Source: CAZMGD01 sp964565705 (GTDB taxonomy: Bacteria > Actinomycetota > Acidimicrobiia > Acidimicrobiales > Ilumatobacteraceae). Taken from it: DNA of 55,094 nt. The notes under the pieces are model-generated. The model was not told the DNA's origin. It saw only the letters and a list, made by a program, of their open reading frames with translations, and did no database searches. The stretch's first letter is position 1. Each line of letters starts with the position of its first letter. Shown here in pieces: positions 49,521-55,094 of this stretch. A program made the translations under genes and the position numbers. The DNA lies in NCBI GenBank assembly GCA_964565705.1, contig CAZMGD010000014.1, positions 1 to 55,094 on the forward strand, given 5' to 3'.

Positions 49521-50775
49521 CGAGCTCGACGACACCGCGCTGGACGTGCTGGTGGCCGAACTGCTGCCCGACATGCCAGAACCTGACGGCTGGCACGACG
49601 CGCAGCGCACCAGGTTGCTCGACCACATCACCAACAGCGCAAGCACGCCACAGTCCGTCGATCAAGATGTTGGCGGCACGGCGGGCGGTGAGCCGGCAGC
49701 CGACACGCACGTGCGTGAGGTGACAGCGGTCAGGCCGGCACGCCGCCACCAGCGCGGCTGGATCCTGGTGACAGCCACGGCCGCCGCAACCGTGCTCGGT
49801 CTGATCGCCGCCGCAGGGGTCGGGATCGGCCGACACGACGACACCCCAGCCGACGCTCCACCGATCGAACCGACGGCGGCCACGGCAGCACCCGCGACGT
49901 CGGTCGACGTGACGACGCCCGAAGTCACCGCGTCTCCGCCTTCGAGCACGATCGAGGTCGCACCGTTGCAGCGGGCACTGTCGAGAGGCACGTCGGGAGA
50001 GGACGTCAGGGTGGTGCAGCAGCGCCTAGCCGATCTCGCGTTCAACCCAGGACCGGTCGACGGCGCGTTCTCCGACTACACCCAACAAGCGGTCTGGGCG
50101 TTCGAGACCCTCGTGCTCGGCGTGCCGTTCGATCGGGTGACCGGCGTCGTCACCCCTGAGATGTGGGAAGCGATGCAGGGTGACGTCGAGATCGCGCCGC
50201 GACGCACGAACCTCACCCCGACCCACGTCGAGGTGTACCTCCCGCAACAGGCGCTGGTCGTGTTCCGCGACAACGTCGCCGTGCTCGTCGCGCACATCTC
50301 CAGCGGCGCGCTCGCCGAGCCCTCCACGGACTTCACGAGCGGTGCGAATTGGTGCGAAGAGGTCACCATCTCGACCGGCGACGGTGGCAACGAGGGCGGA
50401 ACCACCCCCGTGGTCGATGGGCAGTGCGGGAACTCGCTCACCCCGGGCGGCACATACCGCTTCTCTCGCAGCTACGACGGTGAGCGACTCTCGGCCCGGG
50501 GCGGGATGTTCAACCCGGTCTATTTCAACTACGACCTCGCGATCTACGGCGCAGTCAACGTGCCACAGCGGCCCGCATCCCACGGCGGGATCCGGATCAA
50601 CATGTACCTCGCCACGATCCTGCCTGGGTACCTCTCAGCGAGCGGCTCCGAAGCTCGACCGACCGGCGACCAGATCTATGTGTGGGACGGCGCCCACGAC
50701 CCCGAGAGGTACGGCGCCAAGGCCCCGCGCTTCACCTGGCCGTGGCTCGAATGGCGGGCCGCCCACGGCGGCTGA
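49510..50775 (+). CDS. Anti-sigma-like membrane protein with PG-binding and inactive L,D-transpeptidase domain
   Basis: A 421-aa protein. A cytosolic N-terminus (1-82) has the anti-sigma-like helix ALDVLVAELLPDMPEPDGWH. One membrane helix follows (about 83-107), then a Thr/Pro linker. A PG_binding_1 domain (about 155-205; RGTSGEDVRVVQQRLADLAF) precedes a YkuD L,D-transpeptidase domain (about 237-375). The usual IHG...SHGC(V/I)R active site reads AIYGA (about 344) and PASHGGIRINMY, so the catalytic Cys is Gly and the upstream His is Tyr. Peptidoglycan cross-linking is therefore not expected. The overlap with the sigma gene suggests it senses cell-wall state and holds the sigma factor. That role is inference; the motif losses are visible. 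Confidence 0.82.
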   Translation: MSASELDDTALDVLVAELLPDMPEPDGWHDAQRTRLLDHITNSASTPQSVDQDVGGTAGGEPAADTHVREVTAVRPARRHQRGWILVTATAAATVLGLIAAAGVGIGRHDDTPADAPPIEPTAATAAPATSVDVTTPEVTASPPSSTIEVAPLQRALSRGTSGEDVRVVQQRLADLAFNPGPVDGAFSDYTQQAVWAFETLVLGVPFDRVTGVVTPEMWEAMQGDVEIAPRRTNLTPTHVEVYLPQQALVVFRDNVAVLVAHISSGALAEPSTDFTSGANWCEEVTISTGDGGNEGGTTPVVDGQCGNSLTPGGTYRFSRSYDGERLSARGGMFNPVYFNYDLAIYGAVNVPQRPASHGGIRINMYLATILPGYLSASGSEARPTGDQIYVWDGAHDPERYGAKAPRFTWPWLEWRAAHGG

Positions 50776-50826
50776 CAGCGAGGCCGCATTCGATCCTTGC
50801 GGCCGAGTCCGATGCCGGGTTCGAGC

Positions 50827-51630
50827 TCAGACGGCGCGCGCCACCATCAACACGGCGCCGAGGGTTCCGGCCATCGCCGCGGCGATGTTGTTGCCCAATC
50901 GTTCCCCGAAGCCGGCGCCGAACAAGTCACCCGGGCTCAGCGTTCCCGCGGGCGGCGGCCCGCCAGCGGCGTTGGCCGCGGTCCGATCCTCGTCGTGCTC
51001 GACGCTGAAGCCAGCGCGCTCCAACAGCTCTGCGTACCGCTCGCGGGTGTCGACGAACGATGACCCCTCGTCGTCGGCCCACGGCAGCGGATAGACGAGC
51101 TCGCCGTCACCGATGCGCATCTGCTCGTACACCGCGAACAGACCATTGGGCTCGAGGACCCGACGCACCTCGCTGAACACCCGGGCCTTGTCGGCGATGT
51201 TCATCCCGACGTGATCCAACATCGCTCGGGCGAAGGACCCGTCGGGGTACGGCAGGACAGTCGCCGACCCGAGGTCGTACGTGACCTGGGAGGTGAGGCC
51301 GAGCCGCTCGGTGAGTGAGCGAGCGAGGTCCACGAAGTCCGGGCTCAGGTCGATTCCAGTGACCTCGCAGCCGTTGCGGACGGCCGCCATGCGCGCCGGC
51401 CCGCCCACACCGCAGCCGACGTCGAGCAGGGTCATCCCAGGGCTGAGCGCCAGCGAGTCGAGCAGGTGCTCGGTGGCTGGACCGAACCCGGCATGGAGTT
51501 GGTCGAGGCCGGCCAGATCGGAGATCTGTAGGGCGTCGATGTCCACCCCCGCCGCGTGGAGCGCGTCGAGCACCACCGCCTCGAGGCCGTCGCGGCGGTA
51601 GTGACGGCGCACGACATCCTCCGCATCCAT
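50827..51630 (-). CDS. SAM-dependent methyltransferase (class I)
   Basis: A 267-aa methyltransferase: motif I MTLLDVGCGVGGPARM, then VTGIDLSPDFVDLAR and LPYPDGSFARAMLDHVGMNI. A C-terminal loop follows with LFAVYEQMRIGDGELVYPLPW. It belongs to the UbiE/sarcosine-dimethylglycine methyltransferase-like group; the substrate is not clear. ATG 51630 has AGGAGG six nt upstream. Confidence 0.92.
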   Translation of the reverse strand: MDAEDVVRRHYRRDGLEAVVLDALHAAGVDIDALQISDLAGLDQLHAGFGPATEHLLDSLALSPGMTLLDVGCGVGGPARMAAVRNGCEVTGIDLSPDFVDLARSLTERLGLTSQVTYDLGSATVLPYPDGSFARAMLDHVGMNIADKARVFSEVRRVLEPNGLFAVYEQMRIGDGELVYPLPWADDEGSSFVDTRERYAELLERAGFSVEHDEDRTAANAAGGPPPAGTLSPGDLFGAGFGERLGNNIAAAMAGTLGAVLMVARAV

Positions 51631-51688
51631 CACGCCTCCTGAACGGTAGATGCCAAGTGTAGGGATCGGATGACCCCTGCTCCTGTGC

Positions 51689-52018
51689 TCACGGCTCGGC
51701 GACGATCCAGCCGCGACGCTGCAGCTCCGCGGCGAGCAGCTCGGACGACATCTCCCGTACTGCGCGCTCCGCAGCGGACGGGGGTGGCCTGCGCGTACGA
51801 GTAGGCGATGGGTCTTCGCTGTGCGCCGCTGCTTCCAACTGTTCGATGAAAGCGTCGACCTCGTCCCGCGTGAACTTGCCACCGGCCTGGCGCTGAGTGA
51901 ATCCCATCGGACGGCGGGCATCCCGGAAGTCGGTGTGCCCGGCATCGTGCAACAGCCCCAGTAGCTGGCGAACCCTGTTCGCCGGAGCGGGCGGGCCCGA
52001 CGGCTGACCGAATGTCAT
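51689..52018 (-). CDS. Conserved hypothetical protein
   Basis: A 109-aa soluble protein with no named family. An N-terminal helical stretch RVRQLLGLLHDAGHTDFRDA is followed by PMGFTQRQAGGKFTRDEVDAFIEQLE, then a basic Pro-rich linker and a final helix ELLAAELQRRGWIVAEP. It may be a small DNA-binding or regulatory protein. ATG 52018 is preferred over upstream GC-rich frame extension. Confidence 0.55.
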   Translation of the reverse strand: MTFGQPSGPPAPANRVRQLLGLLHDAGHTDFRDARRPMGFTQRQAGGKFTRDEVDAFIEQLEAAAHSEDPSPTRTRRPPPSAAERAVREMSSELLAAELQRRGWIVAEP

Positions 52019-52120
52019 GCCGACAGTCTCGCATCCGCTCGACAGCTCGCACGCGGGCGGTCTGCTTCCAGACCATGGCGACCTCCTCCGCATACATCGG
52101 GGCGAAAACGCCCGAGGATC

Positions 52121-52143
52121 AGACCTGGTAGATCACCAGATCT
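52121..52143. repeat. Dyad next to the tRNA fragment
   Basis: AGACCTGGT and ACCAGATCT flank AGATC, matching at 8 of 9 positions. Just to the left, GGGCG-AAAA-CGCCC forms a further hairpin. These are the only structures in the 331-nt gene-free stretch 52019-52349 apart from the tRNA fragment. The dyad could be an integrase arm site or a terminator. Confidence 0.4.
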
Positions 52144-52146
52144 TGC

Positions 52147-52185
52147 TGGCGCGCTCGGAGGGATTCGAACCCCCAACCTTCTGAT
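52147..52185 (-). other. 3' fragment of a tRNA gene (likely attachment site)
   Basis: On the minus strand, reading 52185 to 52147, the sequence gives ATCAG, the AAGGTT variable region, T-arm GGGGG-TTCGAAT-CCCTC, acceptor strand CGAGCGC, and GCCA as discriminator plus CCA. The 5' half of a tRNA does not follow. Such a fragment is what site-specific integration into a tRNA 3' end leaves at one border of an element. An integrase remnant lies at 54834-55094 and accessory genes lie between. Confidence 0.75.
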
Positions 52186-52349
52186 CCGTCGGCGAGATTG
52201 ACCGTGTCCAGCCCGTGTTGCCTCGTGTCAGATCATGCTGTCTAACTGGTGTTTCGCGACTCGCCGGCGACGGGGCGGCACGAGCCAACACGGCCGAGTA
52301 CGGGATGCATGCATACATCGACGTCGGGTTGAGGCGCGCGCTGACCGCA

Positions 52350-53543
52350 TTACTCGGGTGAGATCGGGGCTGGGACGGTCAGAGGCAGCAGGCTCATCAG
52401 GACCGTCGAGTCGGCGGAGTAGGCGCCGTCGCTGACTGTGAGGAGGCCGAGGCGGACCAGTTCGTTGAGATCGCGGCTGAGGGTCTTGGGGCCGGTGTCC
52501 GCATAGATCTCTGCCAGTCGTGGTGTGAGGTGTGGGATGTCGCGTTGGGTGACCGGGTCGTGGAACAGCAGCTCGTCGGCGATCAGCGCGCGCCGGTCAC
52601 GCATGTCGGGATCACGTCCGGTGACTTGCGTGCGGACGAACTCCTGCCAGTTGAGCCGAAACTGGCGGTCGTAGATCGGCTGCAACTGTTCGACCAGCCC
52701 CTTGACGAACCCTTCGGCGCAGTACGTCAGGAACCGGGCCACATCGCCCCCGCTCTCGCTCGCGTATTGAAGCTGGGCGTAGTACTCGTGGCGCGTGCTC
52801 TTGCAGTGGTTCGAGATCAGGTGGGCCGCGCTGGTCGGCACCCCGCAGGTGACGAGCGCGAGGAACTCGCAGAGTCGAGCGGTCCGGCCGTTGCCGTCGC
52901 CGAATGGGTGGATCCACGCGATGTAGAGGTGAGCGAGCGACGCCTTGATGATCGCGACGGGGATGCGCATCTCGCCGTCGCCGTTGAACGCCGGTCCGTT
53001 GAGCCACTCGCACATCTCGGCGAGCAGTTCCTCGCATCGTTGCCAGTCGGGCCCTCGGTAGGTGCCGACGGTGACGGAGTGCCGACGGACCTCGCCCGGA
53101 TGAACCTCCACTGGCAGTTCCAGCCCCTGAAGCACCTGACGGTTGAACGCCTTGATCAGGTCCGGGGTCAGCTCCGGCGTTCCACCCGCACGGAGTTCAT
53201 CGAGCACGTGGTTGTAGGCGTCGATGACGTTCTCGACCTCGCGAACTTGGTAGTCCGCGTCCCGGGCCGGTGGACGGTTGCGAACGATCTGTGCGACCTC
53301 GGCTTCGCTCAGCGTGTTCCCTTCGATCGCGGTCGTTGCGTGCGCTCCCTTCGACAGCGTGATCAGGTGGAGTTCACGGGCGATCGCAGGCGGGAGCGGA
53401 GCCAGAGCGAGATGATTGCACTTCGATCGAGCCTCACCGAGCGCCATCCAGAACGGCGGCGGCATCTTGGTCAGGTCGACGTGGAAGCTGATCCATGGCG
53501 TGTCCACCGTTGTTGAACCTAACTTGTCTGATGACTTGTCCAC
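52350..53543 (-). CDS. Fic-family AMP transferase
   Basis: A 397-aa protein (GTG 53543; GTG 53579 is also possible). The Fic core motif HPFGDGNGRTAR (about 212) has the catalytic His and the phosphate-binding Asn/Arg. An N-terminal inhibitory helix TTAIEGNTLS (about 70, S/TxxxEG) marks self-inhibited class II. A C-terminal winged-helix part (about 310-390; PHLTPRLAEIYADTGPKTLSRDLNELVRLGLL) is present. It adds AMP or another nucleotide to protein hydroxyls. G+C looks lower than in the flanking core genes, consistent with transfer. A cluster of DnaA-box-like sites lies upstream. Confidence 0.93.
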   Translation of the reverse strand: MDKSSDKLGSTTVDTPWISFHVDLTKMPPPFWMALGEARSKCNHLALAPLPPAIARELHLITLSKGAHATTAIEGNTLSEAEVAQIVRNRPPARDADYQVREVENVIDAYNHVLDELRAGGTPELTPDLIKAFNRQVLQGLELPVEVHPGEVRRHSVTVGTYRGPDWQRCEELLAEMCEWLNGPAFNGDGEMRIPVAIIKASLAHLYIAWIHPFGDGNGRTARLCEFLALVTCGVPTSAAHLISNHCKSTRHEYYAQLQYASESGGDVARFLTYCAEGFVKGLVEQLQPIYDRQFRLNWQEFVRTQVTGRDPDMRDRRALIADELLFHDPVTQRDIPHLTPRLAEIYADTGPKTLSRDLNELVRLGLLTVSDGAYSADSTVLMSLLPLTVPAPISPE

Positions 53544-53611
53544 CCCGTTCGGCACGTCACCAGGGGGTTTGATGATCACACCAGTGTGATTTGTCCACCG
53601 ACTTGTCCACA
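53536..53611. promoter_or_regulatory. Fic upstream region: three DnaA-box-like sites and a 7-bp inverted repeat
   Basis: TTGTCCACC occurs at 53536-53544 and 53591-53599, and TTGTCCACA (the actinobacterial DnaA-box consensus) at 53603-53611. ATCACAC and GTGTGAT face each other across CA at 53575-53590. All are in the same orientation relative to one another. Copy one overlaps the fic start codons. Either DnaA control or a small element origin, or an operator for fic, is possible. Confidence 0.45.
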
Positions 53612-53696
53612 GGTCAGCGCGAGTCGCAGCCCATGGGGTGTAACGATCAGCCGTTGGCGGTTCCTGTTGGTGTGATGGAATGCGCGGACGTGCGGG

Positions 53697-53919
53697 GTGG
53701 GCCGTCGGGTGGAGGGTTCGTCGGTCGAGCGTGTGCGCGTGGCGTACGTATCGGACCACGAGCGTTTGTGGCGCTCGATGTACGCGTTCAGCGCGTCACG
53801 GGATGTGGCCGATGAGGCGACAGCGGAGGCATTCGCGCAGGTGTTGCGGCGCGGCGCTGACGTCCGTGACGTTCGAGCGTGGGTGTGGGCCGCGGCGTAC
53901 GCAATCGCTCGTCGTCTGC
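53697..53919 (+). CDS. Sigma-70 family ECF factor, 5' part cut by an assembly gap
   Basis: About 74 residues remain (start likely GTG 53697). The segment AYVSDHERLWRSMYAFSASR, then VADEATAEAFAQVLRRG and AWVWAAAYAIARRL, matches sigma region 2. The rest is missing in the 100-N gap. After the gap, 54020-54105 shows no convincing region 4, so part of the gene may also be lost. Confidence 0.7.
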
Positions 53920-54019
53920 NNNNNNNNNNNNNNNNNNNNNNNNNNNNNNNNNNNNNNNNNNNNNNNNNNNNNNNNNNNNNNNNNNNNNNNNNNNNNNNNN
54001 NNNNNNNNNNNNNNNNNNN
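53920..54019. other. Assembly gap of 100 N
   Basis: An unsized scaffold gap directly within the second ECF sigma gene. No gene can be assigned to 54020-54105. Confidence 0.99.
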
Positions 54020-54105
54020 CACGGGCAGGGCGGGTCGGACCGGATGCATTCGCTCGACTGTGCTGGCCGCGACTGGTGCGGCCCCAGGCCCCCGGCCCCA
54101 GTCGA

Positions 54106-54450
54106 TCAGCCGTCCGCCAGGCGCTCGGCTGCTGCTCGAAACGCGGCGTGGCCGCCGCACGGGCCGATCGCGATGACCTCCACGGCGTCCGCTCCGCTCG
54201 GCGGGGTGAGGCGGTGGACGACGCGGAAGCGCTGCGGTCGGCGGCTCGCGAGGTCGAAGCGGACGCGCCGTGTCCCGGTGAGATCGCCGGACACGTGGCG
54301 TGCTCCGAGCGCTTTGCCGGTCTTCCGACGCAGCGCCACGTCGGTGATCGTCTGAAGGGCGACATCGACCAGAGCATCATCGATCTCGGCCAGGAGGCGG
54401 AGGTCGTCGAGCACCTGCGGGAGCAGTGCCCGGTGGTACGGAGCGGGCAC
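54106..54450 (-). CDS. RelE/ParE-like type II toxin
   Basis: A 114-aa protein whose core ALGARHVSGDLTGTRRVRFDLA, then RPQRFRVVHRLTPP and VIAIGPCGGHAAFRAAAERL, fits actinobacterial RelE/ParE-superfamily toxins. It would block translation or replication if unneutralised. GTG 54450 starts 6 nt after the antitoxin stop. Target not predicted. Confidence 0.75.
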   Translation of the reverse strand: MPAPYHRALLPQVLDDLRLLAEIDDALVDVALQTITDVALRRKTGKALGARHVSGDLTGTRRVRFDLASRRPQRFRVVHRLTPPSGADAVEVIAIGPCGGHAAFRAAAERLADG

Positions 54451-54456
54451 CGGGAT

Positions 54457-54759
54457 TCAGCGATAGTCGTCAGGATTGCGGCCGAGCGCGACGGCCGCGG
54501 CCTCGAAGCCGACGCGCTCCTCGTTCGTCTCGGCGGCGAGGCGTTGGCGCGCTTCTGCAGCATCCAGGTGATCTTCGATCGCTGGGAGGATCTCCAGCCA
54601 CAGATCCCAGGAGATGATGACGCCCTGTGGGCGGCGGTGGCTGCCGAACGGGACCGGCTCGGAGCGGGCTCCTGATCGCTCGAACTCAGCGGCGATCTGG
54701 GACAGCTTGGCGCGAGCCTCCGTGGTCGGAAGGATCTCACGTTGCCTCGTCGCAGCCAT
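54457..54759 (-). CDS. Phd/YefM-like antitoxin
   Basis: A 100-aa antitoxin. The N-terminal DNA-binding part EILPTTEARAKLSQIAAEF precedes SEPVPFGSHRRPQGVIISW, and an acidic helical tail (AIEDHLDAAEARQRLAAET, then GRNPDDYR) would wrap the toxin. It is first in the pair, as is usual, and probably represses the operon through a dyad at 54784-54801. Confidence 0.78.
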   Translation of the reverse strand: MAATRQREILPTTEARAKLSQIAAEFERSGARSEPVPFGSHRRPQGVIISWDLWLEILPAIEDHLDAAEARQRLAAETNEERVGFEAAAVALGRNPDDYR

Positions 54760-54783
54760 ATCTCCATGGTATCCGAAATACGT

Positions 54784-54801
54784 ACGTGTTTTCGTACACG
54801 T
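54784..54801. promoter_or_regulatory. Toxin-antitoxin operator candidate
   Basis: ACGTGT and ACACGT are exact complements across TTTCGT, 25 nt upstream of the antitoxin ATG. CGTACG (54781-54786) overlaps it. The AT-rich patch is unusual locally. Confidence 0.5.
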
Positions 54802-54833
54802 TGAGTCGGGTGGTCACGAGCGCGAGGTGGTCG

Positions 54834-55094
54834 TCACCGGTCGGTCGTCGTCGCGGACCGGCGTCCGATCTTGTCGGTCACGGCGCTCAGCGACTCGGGC
54901 AGCGCGTGTGCATAGGTCCGCATCATCGTGTCGGGGCTGTGTCCCAAGATGTCGGCCGCTGCGCGGATCTCGCCGATGTCGGCGGCGTTTTGACCATCTG
55001 GGTGGGGTCGCCGCCGACTGTGCGGAACGTCGTGAATTGAACGATCCGACCTGGTGTGGGCGGCGGCGTCCGGTCTCGGTGTCGATGCCCTCGA
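54834..55094 (-). pseudogene. Tyrosine recombinase/integrase, C-terminal part, frameshifted, cut by the right edge
   Basis: The C-terminal segment AADILGHSPDTMMRTYAHAL is the classic end of phage-type integrases, with the catalytic His and the Tyr nucleophile. Just upstream the HxLRH box reads IHDVPHS, with Pro where the catalytic Arg belongs. Between it and AADIGEIR the expected SAATxMVK occurs only in another frame (TQMVK), so at least two indels lie within about 50 bp. This is either a decayed gene or low-quality sequence at a scaffold end. It reads leftward toward the tRNA fragment at 52147-52185. Confidence 0.8.

Noticed and set aside
52133..52318. A 61-codon frame on the minus strand through the tRNA fragment
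   Set aside because: Its end (QKVGGSNPSERA) is the translation of the tRNA T-arm, a known source of false ORFs.
1..55094. CRISPR arrays, rRNA genes, riboswitches and transposase-type insertion sequences
   Set aside because: I looked for regular spaced repeats, conserved RNA elements and transposase motifs on both strands and saw none. Classic terminators with T-runs were also not seen.

Overview
The window is high-GC DNA (roughly two thirds G+C by eye) with densely packed genes, many GTG starts and frequent ATGA/GTGA stop-start overlaps. The gene content is actinobacterial: a caa3-type cytochrome c oxidase operon, clpS followed by a DUF2017 gene, DUF7144 and DUF2252 proteins, SHOCT proteins, ECF sigma factors, and SulP permeases. 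An acidimicrobial relative (Ilumatobacter-like) fits best, but that placement is inference. Two runs of exactly 100 N (30337-30436 and 53920-54019) mark it as a draft scaffold.

Layout. 1-6804 (minus): cytochrome oxidase operon, transcribed ctaB, a ligand-less ctaD paralogue, ctaE, a membrane protein, a 35-codon ORF, ctaC and ctaD (which runs off the left edge). 6887-8147 (plus): clpS, a DUF2017 gene, then tRNA-Glu, tRNA-Asp and tRNA-Phe. 8158-12149: an HxlR regulator divergent from a 57-aa ORF with a repeat-flanked promoter, an aldehyde dehydrogenase, a flavin reductase, and an APH-fold phosphotransferase. 12186-16311: a K+ channel coupled to a CYTH protein, a DUF7144 protein, an AI-2E-type exporter, and a formylglycine-generating enzyme. 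16300-21618: two divergent SulP permeases, a GAP-family membrane protein and a YihY/BrkB protein.

21640-33472 is a catabolic region: SDR, P450, nitroreductase, three alpha/beta hydrolases of different catalytic types, a GAF-GAF-PP2C phosphatase, and a run of meta-cleavage hydrolase, acyl-CoA-dehydrogenase-fold oxygenase and extradiol dioxygenase. It looks like ring cleavage of an aromatic or steroid catechol. 33501-44938 carries ArsR-SulP, MscL, a pentapeptide-repeat protein, a lipoprotein, a DUF2252 / lipid-kinase run, a fourth SulP, PPK2 and a PAP2 phosphatase. 45019-52018 holds a shortened ferredoxin-MBL protein, a secreted esterase, small conserved proteins, an ECF sigma factor overlapping a membrane protein with a catalytically empty L,D-transpeptidase domain, and a methyltransferase.

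52121-55094 looks like part of an integrated element. It has a 3' tRNA fragment, a Fic protein, a truncated sigma factor, a toxin-antitoxin pair and a frameshifted tyrosine recombinase at the right edge.

The most interesting points are pseudoenzymes placed where they could act structurally or as sensors: the ligand-less oxidase subunit I inside the cox operon, the dead L,D-transpeptidase fused to an anti-sigma-like membrane protein, and the MBL protein that has lost its metal-binding core. Tiny ORFs that bridge neighbouring genes by stop-start overlaps are also notable.
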